From positions 1,054,001 to 1,118,000 of the forward strand of contig BLLK01000019.1 of assembly GCA_021927905.1 (NCBI GenBank): a stretch of 64,000 bases of DNA, written 5' to 3'. The notes under the pieces are model-generated. The model was not told where the DNA came from. It saw only the letters and a list, made by a program, of their open reading frames with translations, and made no database searches. Made by a program: the position numbers and the translations under genes. Of the stretch, positions 51,408-61,526 are shown piece by piece. The stretch is from Chaetoceros tenuissimus. Its lineage: Eukaryota > Bacillariophyta > Thalassiosirophyceae > Chaetocerotales > Chaetocerotaceae. How positions within the stretch are numbered: position 1 is the stretch's first letter; every line of letters begins with the position of its first letter.

Positions 51408-52901
51408 ATGAATTCTACCAATCAAGAACTCGAATTTAACTTAAAATCAGGATATGTTTTTATACCTATTCCAGATTCTTCCATAGAGAAGGGTCAAGCT
51501 TGGGAATATGCAGCAGCAATTCAAATAACAACAGCTTCGATATCCTTCATAGCTTCGGCAGCAATGATAATCAGTATTGCTCGAAATCGAGAAAATCTTC
51601 AGCAGAGTCCTTATATAAGACTGATTTTCTCACTAGGAATAGCCGACTTGATTCAATCCCTTCTATTCATCATCGGACCATTTACTCCGCCATCCTCATT
51701 TGTACCAGCTCATTGGGCCATTGGGAACCAGACTAGTTGTCGGATATCAGGAGCATTCATGACCCTTGGCTCAGTGCTCTCTGTATTGAACTATTCAGTT
51801 CTATCATTTTATTACCTATGCAAGCTCAAGAAAAAATTTTCAGATCAGCAATACTCCATTCGATTTGAGAAAAAGATTTATATCGTCATTTACCTCTTTT
51901 CCATTGCATGTGTGATTGCTGCGGGTAGTCTCAATATTATTGGTCCAGAACGAAGTGGCTTCACATGTGTAGCGGGTACAGTGATGAAAACTATATGTCG
52001 ATCGGAACCAGAACAAGCCTGTGCATGGGACATTGCCGTAGTAGATCATGCCAAAGTATTTCTACTCATGATGAATGGTTTACTTTGTTTCTTATTCTTA
52101 TCCATTATCATTTCCATGGGATTACTTTGCTGGCATGTCATTTTGCAAGATCGGATATATAGAAAATTATCAGCTAGATCTTCTGCCATACCCGACTCTT
52201 TGAGGGATGATCGGAGACGAGTGATTGCAGAACAACTTCGAGCAATGTTTTTGAGGCAAACTTTGGAACAAGGATTTTTATATTGTTCCAGTGTGATTTT
52301 ATGCTATGCACCTACATTTGTGTACATCATCATGGTTGCAAAGAACAAGTGGGCTTATCCATCGGTATTGCATCAAATCATGGTGTCACTATTACAACCG
52401 CTGAGTGGACTTTTGAATATCATAATTTATACAAGGCTTGATATTTTTGCATTCCGACAACGCAATCCTGAATATTCCCGAGTTCGCGCATTCATTGAAG
52501 TTTTAAAATCAGGAGGAAAGATTGGAAATGATGGTAATGGTGAAAGTGGAACACCAAGTAAAGAATTGAGTATGATGAGTGTTCCTTTCGGAGTTATTCA
52601 ACCAGAAGTATTGGATTCTGTGGGATGTGAAAATCTTGGAAGTTATCAAGATTTAAGTTCGAGAGATGCACGCTTTGTAAAAAAGAGTGAATGGTCTTAC
52701 ATCAAGGCATCAAATTCCAATATTATATTTTTCAGTGAGGACCAAGTATTTGATGACGAATTCTTAAATCGTGATACAACGCTTGATTTTCCAATTTCTC
52801 TATCGCAGCAGCAGCAGGAAGAAGAAGAATCTCCTTCCATTGATATGGGTGGATTGGAGATGAATGTTTTGGATGTGAAAAGTGAATCCATTGACAGGTA
52901 A
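51408..52901 (+). CDS. Seven-transmembrane GPCR-like receptor (paralogue of the gene at 7.4 kb)
   Basis: 497 aa. Seven helices: TTASISFIASAAMIISIARN, LIFSLGIADLIQSLLFIIGP, ISGAFMTLGSVLSVLNYSVL, IYIVIYLFSIACVIAAGSLN, LLMMNGLLCFLFLSIIISMG, SSVILCYAPTFVYIIMVAK and MVSLLQPLSGLLNIIIYTRL. Extracellular Cys are placed as in class A/E receptors (NQTSCRISG and FTCVAG), and there is an N-terminal N-glycosylation site (MNSTN). The ~130-residue tail is acidic and Ser-rich with a QQQQEEEE run. Arrangement recalls cAMP-receptor-like/GPR1-like GPCRs; ligand unknown. Confidence 0.75.
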   Translation: MNSTNQELEFNLKSGYVFIPIPDSSIEKGQAWEYAAAIQITTASISFIASAAMIISIARNRENLQQSPYIRLIFSLGIADLIQSLLFIIGPFTPPSSFVPAHWAIGNQTSCRISGAFMTLGSVLSVLNYSVLSFYYLCKLKKKFSDQQYSIRFEKKIYIVIYLFSIACVIAAGSLNIIGPERSGFTCVAGTVMKTICRSEPEQACAWDIAVVDHAKVFLLMMNGLLCFLFLSIIISMGLLCWHVILQDRIYRKLSARSSAIPDSLRDDRRRVIAEQLRAMFLRQTLEQGFLYCSSVILCYAPTFVYIIMVAKNKWAYPSVLHQIMVSLLQPLSGLLNIIIYTRLDIFAFRQRNPEYSRVRAFIEVLKSGGKIGNDGNGESGTPSKELSMMSVPFGVIQPEVLDSVGCENLGSYQDLSSRDARFVKKSEWSYIKASNSNIIFFSEDQVFDDEFLNRDTTLDFPISLSQQQQEEEESPSIDMGGLEMNVLDVKSESIDR

Positions 52902-53331
52902 AGTGAAGCAAATAGTTGATAAATTCTACTTATAAATTGAATATAGCAGTCATTCTATTCGCATTCGTAGAACAAACGAGTAATGGACTTTGTAACAACG
53001 AGTTCTCTCTTTATTTTTCGGTAAAACAAAACAATGACAGACCGGAAACTGAGAAGTACACCTTCGTCGTAGTTCAAATAATAGGTAATTACCTGATAGC
53101 TAATTGACATGAGAAAATGCATGTCAAAATGACGTAAGTTCTAGTCAGATGTTCTCAGTTCTCAGTCTTGTTGAAGAAAAATGAACGTCGTTCTCCCGCT
53201 GTTGAAGTAGAAGCTCCACACATAACTTATTGTAATTGCATTGCAACTCCTTCACAATAGTTCCTATCCCTCTACATTTGACTGATTCGAACTACGAACG
53301 TACTTACACATAATCTAAGCGTGATTGCAAT
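52902..53331. other. Intergenic, no gene seen
   Basis: 430 bp between two + strand genes. AATGACGTAAG at about 53130 includes a TGACGT core. No gene recognised. Confidence 0.4.
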
Positions 53332-55476
53332 ATGAAGAGAGAAAGAGAAGAGGACGAACAAGAGTCTGCTGAAAAGGAACCAGCCACGACTAGACCTAGG
53401 CCATCGTCTAATGATACAACTGTAACTACCAGCAATGGAAGCAGCACGAGAAGTGAAAGCCCTGAAACAGATACCTACTCTACTTCTACACAAGAAAAAA
53501 AGGGTAATTTAAAGAATGAAGACGAAGATTGCAGTGAAGAAGAGGAAGAGATTGTCAGACAGACAAACGTTGCATGGATATCCCCAAAAGGTGAATCATA
53601 CACAGCATCCATCAAGATTCAAAGTGATTATGAATACGATGAAGTAAATGTAGTCACTGCCAAATTATTCTTTCAAAAGAAACAAGTTGGAAAATTCAAA
53701 GGTACCATTTTGAAAAGAACATCTTCTCGATTCTTTGAAGTTGCAGAATACATTAGTGATGAATTGAAAGATTTATCAACCATGTTTTGCGATAGCCGAG
53801 GTAATGCCAATCGTATCACTACCAATTTAGATGAGGAAGGGATTTCATCTGGGGGATTCTTTCAAATATATGTTGTTTCGGTGAATGCTGCTCATAAAGG
53901 TCAAGATATAGGCTTGGAATTTGTTCATCAGATTCTTTCCTATTGTGAAGATTTATGGTCTCTGGCAGTCATGAAACCAGGTATATTGCGTGAATCTTGG
54001 AAGGATAGACTTGGAATAAATCCTAACAAAGAAAGCAATATGATTACTGAAGAACAGAAAGCAAATATGAAACTTGCGCATTTAAAAATATGCAGACATT
54101 TTGCTCGTTTGGGGTTTCAACAAGCAGGTAGATGTCCTGGGGAATGCGATACTTGGTACTTGACGAGAAATACGTTTTCTTCCATGCCTACTAAATGGAA
54201 GTCAAAGCAAGAAACCAATGAATTGGATGTATATGTAGAACCTGAGTCTCATGTCGTCAAAGGTGTTGATAAGGATCTAGTGAATCTTTTCTATACGGAG
54301 GACAATCCTCTTATTCCAGATTTGAGAACGTTCGTAGACGACCATCTTCCATCGCTGTTTAAAAAGATTGAAGAATTGGTACAGAGTCAGGGAGCAAGCG
54401 TTCACGGGGCACGTCTATACTATTTGATTGTTGCAAACCCAAACATACAAAGAATGGATACCTATATCAAAATCATGATGAAACTCCATAGTTTAGCTCC
54501 TGAGGCAATTAATAGTGTAGATGAGTTTGGAAATACTCCTCTACATTGTGCAGCTAGTGCCAAAAATCTTAAAGCTATGGTATTTCTCATTCAACATGGG
54601 GCACAAAGATTTGTACAAAATATCAGTGGTATGACTCCACTCATGGTTTTAGAAAGGTCGAGACGTGATGCTGAAGATACGGAAGAGATGTATTCTCTTA
54701 CATCTCCGAAAATGCCTGCTACAATCATAAACTATCATTGTTCTGCAAAGCTCCTCATGAATGATTCCCTGAGAAGGTCACTTATCGATGGATGGATGTC
54801 GTCAAGGATGCATTATATGCTCAAGTTGACAGCGGAGTACATTGTCGATTTAAAAGAATGTGAGCCTGTGACATTTGAAGAGGCAAAGCCCATGCCTTAT
54901 TCAAAGTGCTTCAAAGAGATTTATGGGTTTGTACAATTTGAGCATGGATTTCCGCGTTTCGAATACATACCGACAGAGGTATTTCTCAGAAATACAGAAG
55001 GTATCCCCGAATCTTTTCTAAGCGCATGGTATATGATTTGGGAAGCTATAATGAATTTACTTCGGAAAAGGATGAGTCCATCAAAAACAAATATTCAAAA
55101 CGAACTTGGTCATGCTTCAACCAATGGAACGATACAGGACTTTGACATGAATAAGATTCAGACATTTTACGCAATGGGGGGTAAAATTGATTTTGCGATT
55201 GACGCACTGATCAACATATCTAGAAATACTCTGATTCACGGAAGTGATGAGTGGGAGTATGATATCTTCAAAGACGATATTGATAATATGCCTGCAACAC
55301 CATTCGATGACTACTTTGAATTGGCTAGATTGAAATGCTTGGAGATTACCAATGGAAATTATAATGCTCAGCCAAATGGTCCATATACTCATAAAGAACT
55401 CAGTAGGAGAGGGAATTTGACTATTCCAACTTCTGTAGACCAGCAACAACTGCCGCCGCAGTGCGTCATTAGTTAA
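53332..55476 (+). CDS. GNAT-like plus ankyrin-repeat protein
   Basis: 714 aa. The acidic and Ser/Thr-rich head (KREREEDEQESAEKE...) is disordered to about residue 80. A region at about 175-205 has the shape of GNAT acetyltransferase motif A (FQIYVVSVNAAHKGQDIGLE), continuing to CRHFARLGFQQAG, typical of motif B. An ankyrin unit follows at about 400-440 (VDEFGNTPLHCAASAKNLKA, then HGAQRFVQNISGMTPLMVLE). The C-terminal ~200 residues are helical with no recognised fold. Acetyl-CoA binding is plausible since the Q/R-x-x-G-x-G/A loop appears as KGQDIG. Probably nuclear or cytosolic. Fusions like this recur in diatoms; function unknown. Confidence 0.6.
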   Translation: MKREREEDEQESAEKEPATTRPRPSSNDTTVTTSNGSSTRSESPETDTYSTSTQEKKGNLKNEDEDCSEEEEEIVRQTNVAWISPKGESYTASIKIQSDYEYDEVNVVTAKLFFQKKQVGKFKGTILKRTSSRFFEVAEYISDELKDLSTMFCDSRGNANRITTNLDEEGISSGGFFQIYVVSVNAAHKGQDIGLEFVHQILSYCEDLWSLAVMKPGILRESWKDRLGINPNKESNMITEEQKANMKLAHLKICRHFARLGFQQAGRCPGECDTWYLTRNTFSSMPTKWKSKQETNELDVYVEPESHVVKGVDKDLVNLFYTEDNPLIPDLRTFVDDHLPSLFKKIEELVQSQGASVHGARLYYLIVANPNIQRMDTYIKIMMKLHSLAPEAINSVDEFGNTPLHCAASAKNLKAMVFLIQHGAQRFVQNISGMTPLMVLERSRRDAEDTEEMYSLTSPKMPATIINYHCSAKLLMNDSLRRSLIDGWMSSRMHYMLKLTAEYIVDLKECEPVTFEEAKPMPYSKCFKEIYGFVQFEHGFPRFEYIPTEVFLRNTEGIPESFLSAWYMIWEAIMNLLRKRMSPSKTNIQNELGHASTNGTIQDFDMNKIQTFYAMGGKIDFAIDALINISRNTLIHGSDEWEYDIFKDDIDNMPATPFDDYFELARLKCLEITNGNYNAQPNGPYTHKELSRRGNLTIPTSVDQQQLPPQCVIS

Positions 55477-55555
55477 CTCTAGACTATGATGTAGAATATT
55501 TGCACAGTACAAATGTAACTTAAGAGATAACAATGGGGAATGCTACTGTTATGTC

Positions 55556-57085
55556 TTAGTCCAGTATCAATTCATTATTTGTAATTGGAACAAACTCTAT
55601 TGATGTATCATTGTTTGGGCACTTGTTCGGTGCACCTGTGAATCTCCTATGTAGCGCTCTACAACGATTGCCAGCCAGTCCTGCACCGAATGCTCCAAAA
55701 GATCCAAGCCCATGAGCCACACAATAGCCTCCTCCCATTATGAGCAAATCCTCAAACAATGGATAGAGAGTGTCCTCTACATTCGTATCATCATATTCAA
55801 TATGAATTACATTGGGCCTTTGCTTTACACCCAAAATATGCACTTGCGAACCTCTTATATTCATTTTATTTTCAATGACATGATCTACAAGGTCGGCACT
55901 GTCTGAGATAAATACTATTGGTCTCTTTGTGTCAAGTAAATAGCCGCATTCCACAGCATTGTTTGCAAGTTGCGTTAGATATTTTTTATACTTTCCATCA
56001 AATGTTGGTGTAAAGTGACCTTTATCAAGCGCACTCATTTGTGTCTGACCCAAGATATACATTAATCTTGATGTTGGATATCGTGCACGGAGATGTATAG
56101 ATGTATAATTCCCCTCTACCAAACCAAGATTAGTCATGGTAACATTGATGTTTCTCGCTATGGCAGGTATAGGTTTGAACATCACTCGAAAGATATGCTC
56201 CATCAAATCAATATGTATCCATTTCGACACTTTTGGCATATGTTCTTGATACGAGTTGGCATGGAAGATATTATTTAAACAATTGATCTGTTCAAGAGAT
56301 TGTGAAGGTATCAATCCAGTGTATGTCTCGTTTGAAGTTTTGATCTTTGAAACTAATTCAAGGGCATGTCTTTTCACTTTTTCATTCATATGGATAATCA
56401 GCTTCAATTTCATGATCGAATCTTGACTATCTCCTGCAAAGTCCGAAGGACATGTCCAATCTAATCCATTCTTTGGGACTTGTAGAAATGATTCCAGTCT
56501 CATGGGCCGATCCCAGTAGATACAAAGAATTCTATTTGTCTTTTGAGCCATTAACAAATAAAAAGGCAAAGGTCTAAGTCGATCACTGAATCCACCACAT
56601 CGTTTCTGACTCTTTGTACATTTCATAACTAAATATTTCAAATCTTTTGGATCTTTGGTCGCTCGTTCATTTTGATTCCAGGCTATATATTCTTGTAGCC
56701 ATGGAGGTAATGCAGCCAAGGCAGAAGGTACTCTATGATCACCATACATTGTGAGATAAGTGCTACTGCTGCCTTCTCTATTGTATCTTCCTTCTTCTTC
56801 TATTGTTACATTATTATATACATGATCATCTGAACTATGGACTGTTTCTTCTTTTTGAATAGAAGATTCATTCGCATCATTAGAAACATCATTTGATTTA
56901 TCTGAATGTAAAGACGATGAAAGAACATTGTCATCATCTTCTTCCATGGAAAACATACTTGTACTTTTGTAATCGCTGCTAGAAGTGATATCCATGTAAT
57001 TCACATATCGTCCTCTGTTTGAAAAATACGAACTTGAAAGAAGAAATATACCAATGACAACGAATCGATATGTATTATTGGCCAT
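55556..57085 (-). CDS. Type II membrane glycosyltransferase, fucosyltransferase-like (paralogue 2)
   Basis: 509 aa. N-terminal anchor YRFVVIGIFLLSSSYF, polar acidic stem to about residue 108. The core blocks are the same as in paralogues 1 and 3: STYLTMYGDHRVPSALAALP, WLQEYIAWNQNERATKDPKD, CGGFSDRLRPLPFYLLMA, IHIDLMEHIFRVMFKPIPAI, YTSIHLRARYPT, IVFISDSADLVDHVI, and MGGGYCVAHGLGSFGAFGAG. It faces away from paralogue 3 across 362 bp, so the pair probably arose by inverted duplication and may share regulation. Golgi role inferred. Confidence 0.7.
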   Translation of the reverse strand: MANNTYRFVVIGIFLLSSSYFSNRGRYVNYMDITSSSDYKSTSMFSMEEDDDNVLSSSLHSDKSNDVSNDANESSIQKEETVHSSDDHVYNNVTIEEEGRYNREGSSSTYLTMYGDHRVPSALAALPPWLQEYIAWNQNERATKDPKDLKYLVMKCTKSQKRCGGFSDRLRPLPFYLLMAQKTNRILCIYWDRPMRLESFLQVPKNGLDWTCPSDFAGDSQDSIMKLKLIIHMNEKVKRHALELVSKIKTSNETYTGLIPSQSLEQINCLNNIFHANSYQEHMPKVSKWIHIDLMEHIFRVMFKPIPAIARNINVTMTNLGLVEGNYTSIHLRARYPTSRLMYILGQTQMSALDKGHFTPTFDGKYKKYLTQLANNAVECGYLLDTKRPIVFISDSADLVDHVIENKMNIRGSQVHILGVKQRPNVIHIEYDDTNVEDTLYPLFEDLLIMGGGYCVAHGLGSFGAFGAGLAGNRCRALHRRFTGAPNKCPNNDTSIEFVPITNNELILD

Positions 57086-57447
57086 TATTACATTTCAATG
57101 AAATGAAGGGAATGATATGCATCTGTAAGTCTTTCTACTACTCTTATTTGGGCCTTTGGTTGTTTCGAGTAACAGCATGACTGCCCTCTCTTTTAGTCTT
57201 GGTCTGTGTTGTGTGAAAAAGAGAAAAGAACAATTCCACTCTATCGCCGAATCTTTTCATTGACGTGTCATTAAGACTGGATTAGTTTTGACAGATGTCG
57301 CAATATAATTAACGGTCATTTTTTTATGAACCGTTGGCTTTGCAAAACGAGAAACATGCAAAACGTTGAAACAAACAACAAACAACAAACAACATCGTCG
57401 AAAGAACCATACCTAGTAACATTCAATAAAGAAATCTAATGCAATAA
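57086..57447. promoter_or_regulatory. 362-bp bidirectional promoter between two paralogous glycosyltransferase genes
   Basis: Head-to-head spacer. A run of AACAAAC/AACAACAAAC at about 57370-57390 and TGACGTG at about 57261 are the only notable words. Sharing of regulation is inferred from position. Confidence 0.45.
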
Positions 57448-59103
57448 ATGAAGAAGATACGGAGATCTCAATCGAACAATGCTAATAAACTATGGGTCCC
57501 AATTTTGGCATGGGTGATTCTTACTGGTTTCAGTACATTCTATTTCCATCGAAATGTTATTTCTGCACATATAGACAATGACATTACGATAACGATTACC
57601 AAAGATGAAGTTTCTACGATTCTAGAAATTGAACAAGAAGATAATGTAGAAAATATAAAGAGTGAGAAACAGGTTGACTTGAATTTAAATGATGAGATTG
57701 CTGGCAATGCATCAACTGTTGATTTCTCGGGAAAACAAATACAAGACGAACAAAATAGCACATCAAGAAAAGAGGACGGAAGCACAAATCAGAATGCATT
57801 AAACGAAACTGTTTTCTCTAGAAATGAAACAAAACAGGAGCAAAATAGCACAGCTATACTGGACGAATACGGAAGCACTTATCTTACAATGTATGGAGAC
57901 CACAGAGTACCTTCATCCTTGGCTGCTTTACCTCCATGGCTACAAGAATATATAGCCTGGAATCAAAATGAACGAGCTACCAAAGATCCAAAAGATTTGA
58001 AATTCTTTGTCATTAAATGTGGAAAAAAAGATTCACATTGTGGTGGATTCAGTGATCGACTACGACCTGTACCCTTTTATCTACTCATGTCCAAAATGAT
58101 TAATCGAGTATTTTGTATCTACTGGGAACGACCCATGAGACTGGAATCATTTCTGCAAGTACCAAAAGGTGGTTTGGACTGGACATGCCCCTCAGACTTC
58201 AATGGTGAATTTGGTCATGCCTCCACTCTGTACTGGGGAGAAGTGAATACACCTGAAGCAAAAGAATCCATGACGAATCGAATAGAGTATATCAAAGAAT
58301 TATCCGATCAATTCGTAACTGTCAAGACCAAAAACAATGATTTTCAACATATCAATTACTTGAATGCTATTTTTGCGGGATATTCCTATGAAAACCAAAT
58401 GCCAAAAGTGTTTCGATGGATGCATGTATATTTGATGGAACATATTTTTCGAGTCATGTTCAAACCTATACCTGCTATAGCGAGAAATGTGAATGCAACC
58501 ATGAAAGAACTTGGTTTGGTAGAAGGGAAGTATACATCGGTACATTTTCGAGCTAGGTATCCGACTGCAATGTTGAAAAAGATTTTAGGGGGGCAGAATC
58601 AATTTATAGACCATGACAAGGGAAAATTACAAACTCCATTTGAAGGACAGTATAAAAGCTATCTATTGCGTGTTGCAAAGAATGCTATTGGCTGTGGTGC
58701 CAATATAGATCCAGACATGGACAAAATCTTTTTCAGTTCCGACGATGTCAATCTCGTAGACTATGTAATTAGCAACAAGATTCAAACGACACATGGTAAT
58801 GTCCAATGTGTAGGAGTTGGAGAACGATCTCATGTCAAACATATGGAATATCATAAAACAAATTCAGATGAAGACTTTTATCCACTGATTGAAGACTTGT
58901 TAGTCATGGGTGGAAGCAAATGTGTAGCTCATGGTGTTGGAAGTTTTGGTGCATTTGGTGCATCTTTGGCGGGTAATCGATGTCGAGCGATGCATCGAAG
59001 ACATAGTGGAAAGCCTTTGGAATGTCCAAATTATGAAGGAGCTACTCACTATCACAACATTACTGATGAACATCGTCTTTTCGGCCCAGATCCCTTTAAG
59101 TAA
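57448..59103 (+). CDS. Type II membrane glycosyltransferase, fucosyltransferase-like (paralogue 3)
   Basis: 551 aa. N-terminal basic patch (KKIRRSQSNNANK), anchor LWVPILAWVILTGFSTFYF, and a long Asn/Glu-rich stem to about 140 with a duplicated EQNSTS/EQNSTA element. The core begins STYLTMYGDHRVPSSLAALP, nearly identical to paralogue 2 through NQNERATKDPKDL. Later blocks are CGGFSDRLRPVPFYLLMS, YTSVHFRARYPTAML, SSDDVNLVDYVI, and MGGSKCVAHGVGSFGAFGAS. Compared with paralogue 1, the middle (about 255-300) is variable, as expected for acceptor binding. Golgi location and activity inferred. Confidence 0.72.
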   Translation: MKKIRRSQSNNANKLWVPILAWVILTGFSTFYFHRNVISAHIDNDITITITKDEVSTILEIEQEDNVENIKSEKQVDLNLNDEIAGNASTVDFSGKQIQDEQNSTSRKEDGSTNQNALNETVFSRNETKQEQNSTAILDEYGSTYLTMYGDHRVPSSLAALPPWLQEYIAWNQNERATKDPKDLKFFVIKCGKKDSHCGGFSDRLRPVPFYLLMSKMINRVFCIYWERPMRLESFLQVPKGGLDWTCPSDFNGEFGHASTLYWGEVNTPEAKESMTNRIEYIKELSDQFVTVKTKNNDFQHINYLNAIFAGYSYENQMPKVFRWMHVYLMEHIFRVMFKPIPAIARNVNATMKELGLVEGKYTSVHFRARYPTAMLKKILGGQNQFIDHDKGKLQTPFEGQYKSYLLRVAKNAIGCGANIDPDMDKIFFSSDDVNLVDYVISNKIQTTHGNVQCVGVGERSHVKHMEYHKTNSDEDFYPLIEDLLVMGGSKCVAHGVGSFGAFGASLAGNRCRAMHRRHSGKPLECPNYEGATHYHNITDEHRLFGPDPFK

Positions 59104-59243
59104 ATGGATCAGAATAAAAATTGAACTCTGGTTTTATAGTAATATATAATTCTTGCTAAGTAGGTTTAAGTATAGTCTATAGCATATCTCGTGTATGAAG
59201 TTGTATGTGCATAAGTAAGTAAGTTCCAATCTAAGTATATCCT

Positions 59244-59780
59244 TTACTCTTGTTGTTGACTTCTAGATTGGTAGGAAATGTAACTAGACCTGTTTGGTGC
59301 ATTCTCAGAATTCCCAAACACAATAGCATCAAAGAGCTTATCCTCACTTTGATAAAAGGAAGGAGGTTCTTCTCTTCGAAAGGCCCAAGTTGCATTCCGT
59401 TTGCATACTTTAGACTGTGAACGGTCTAAAAGGCTTTTGGAATCAGTAGCTTGTAGTAGCGATAGCGAAGAAGAAGTACGGCGATATTTTCGTTTGCGGC
59501 CTTGAAGCCGTGTCACAAGAGGGTCTGGTATCAAGCCGACTCTATTCTTTCTGGAAGTAGAGTTACCGTTGCTCCCAGCAGCGGTAGCTTCTGTGGAAGA
59601 ATCTTCAAGATTAGGAAACTTTGGAAGAACATGAGAAAGGATAACTCTTGTCGAGTTAGCGGTCCTCTGTTCCATGTCTGTTGGATCATCTCTGATCCGT
59701 TCCTCTTGATGCCTGTCTAAGATTGGCAGCCTTGCCAAAGACTTTGAGCTGAGCTTGTTTGCAGATGAGGTAGAAATCAT
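59244..59780 (-). CDS. Hypothetical Ser/Arg-rich protein
   Basis: 178 aa from the ATG at 59780 (MISTSSANKLSSKSLARLP); an upstream in-frame ATG at 59951 would add 57 residues of doubtful quality. Low-complexity Ser/Thr/Arg-rich with a basic cluster LQGRKRKYRRTSSSLS, likely a nuclear localisation signal with phosphosites. The end, YQSEDKLFDAIVFGN, is more ordered. No known domain. An E2F-like site lies about 460 bp upstream. Confidence 0.45.
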   Translation of the reverse strand: MISTSSANKLSSKSLARLPILDRHQEERIRDDPTDMEQRTANSTRVILSHVLPKFPNLEDSSTEATAAGSNGNSTSRKNRVGLIPDPLVTRLQGRKRKYRRTSSSLSLLQATDSKSLLDRSQSKVCKRNATWAFRREEPPSFYQSEDKLFDAIVFGNSENAPNRSSYISYQSRSQQQE

Positions 59781-60598
59781 TTTGAAAATATGTGGAAAGA
59801 TTAGTATTAAAATACAATTGTTCAAAGCTTGTTCTCTTGGAAATAATATAGGAATAGGCAATGAAGAAGTGATAGGTGATACACTAGCTTCTTCTTTTTC
59901 ATGTCGCTTCAATGAAAAGAGAAGTGGGAGATGCTTCTTCATACGTGGCAAAAAGAAGAGTTCCTTTCTTCAAGATCAACATACTGTTTCAATTAGGTAG
60001 AGAAGCATCTGACGCAAAGAAAAAAGAGAAAAAGACATTTCGACAGGTTTCGAAGGAGGCATTCATCCTACGTGTCATGCAGCTAAGATTCTTAGACGTT
60101 TTGATCATCATGCAGTACACACCTTTATTCCATGCAGACGGAATGAAAACATGATATTCCATATTCAACTTCGAGTAGCAGTTGAAGTTGCAAAATAGAA
60201 TCGTGAGGTTAGTTTCCTCACCTCTGTTTGAAAAAAGGCGCGAAACTTTTGCAAAAGTGTGCCACGTTGTTCTTGAAGCATATCCTGAACCAATCAATGT
60301 ACAGCAGCCCAGGAGATTTTACACATAGATCAAGTCGTATAAAGAGTGTCTAGAAACCCCTTTGGACAAGTTGAGGTACGAATCAGTTGAAAAAACATGT
60401 ATTTTGAAACCGTTGATTTTTCTAACTGAAATTTTGAGCAGAGTGTATTTTGATTGGCCGGCTGTTCCTCCCTTTGTGTTGATGTTTGATGTACCTTCCG
60501 CTTGCTCGCTTGATTGAAATAGAGAACTTGTGTTTGAATAATCAAAATCGAATGCAATCGAATTCCATCGATTGAAATATAAGAACTAATAAAAAAGA
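59781..60598. other. Divergent spacer
   Basis: 818 bp between two hypothetical genes on opposite strands. It holds the E2F-like site at 60237-60245. Short ORFs on both strands have no recognisable content. Confidence 0.45.
60237..60245. promoter_or_regulatory. E2F-like site (GGCGCGAAA)
   Basis: Reverse complement TTTCGCGCC matches the E2F/DP consensus exactly. Lies in the divergent spacer, able to serve either gene; third such site in the window. Confidence 0.35.
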
Positions 60599-61180
60599 AT
60601 GATAGAAGCGATACTCAAGTGGCTCCTGTACTACTGTGCTTTGCCTTGTGCAGTAGTCGCCTTTTTACAATACATTTCCAGCAAACCTAGAGGTACAAAT
60701 ACTGATGCTGCTAATCAAATGAACTCGGAAGCGGAATGCTTTCAAGAAAAGATTACTCTCGACATTTCGAAAGTGAAACAACTCAAAGGCCAGCACAAGA
60801 AGAGCAACAGTCAACCGTCTCTCGAACAGATTGCTTCCGTCAATACATTTTCAAGTGAGAGCGAGGCACAAGAAGATACCTCGAATGCAAGAGATGCTTT
60901 TGAAAATGAAAATGACTCGGATGAAGAAGACTATGACTGTGATTCAGTCGATGACGATGATGAATGGCGTTTGAGGCTATTGAATGATTACTATGAGAAT
61001 GATACGGACTTCCTAAGACCCGCTGCTGCGGAAGAAGAATCGATTGGTTCACTCGAGCCAAAAGAAAGTATCAATGGGATCAAGGGATCTTTGAATGATG
61101 ATGAGAATGATGGTAATGGGGTCTGGAGGGACTTTACTTCTCCTGAAGTGGCAGCATCTGTGCAAGTCATGGCCATGTAA
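60599..61180 (+). CDS. Hypothetical acidic protein with N-terminal signal anchor
   Basis: 193 aa. N-terminal hydrophobic helix AILKWLLYYCALPCAVVAFL (about 4-23) is a signal peptide or anchor. The rest is polar and acidic with Asp/Glu runs (NENDSDEEDYDCDSVDDDDE) and Ser. No domain recognised. The start is the first ATG in the frame. Confidence 0.55.
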   Translation: MIEAILKWLLYYCALPCAVVAFLQYISSKPRGTNTDAANQMNSEAECFQEKITLDISKVKQLKGQHKKSNSQPSLEQIASVNTFSSESEAQEDTSNARDAFENENDSDEEDYDCDSVDDDDEWRLRLLNDYYENDTDFLRPAAAEEESIGSLEPKESINGIKGSLNDDENDGNGVWRDFTSPEVAASVQVMAM

Positions 61181-61526
61181 AGAAATTGATTTTATTGAAA
61201 GCGAGGAACAAGTGAAAAGAGACAGACAGTAATACACAGCCACAGCAAAACAGAGAGTGAAAGCTGAGTCAAACTTGAAAAAAGCACTACCAGAAGCAGA
61301 TCTAAGAAAAAATATCGCGCTGCAATTCATATTTACATTTTTGTTTGAAATTCTCATGGCATCCATTATAGAACAAGAAAACGCACTCGCAAAAAAGGCA
61401 TCCGTACATTTTGAATTTGAAGAAGAAAGATGCAAATCAGAGCCGAACACAATAACATGCAGAAATACATTGTAAACTTATATATTTTTATTTCTTACAA
61501 AAGGAATGTACAAACAAGTCTTGTTT
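61181..61526. other. Convergent spacer, no gene seen
   Basis: 346 bp between the acidic-protein gene and the 3' end of the TPR gene. A 72-codon frame here lacks an ATG and is not called. Confidence 0.4.
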
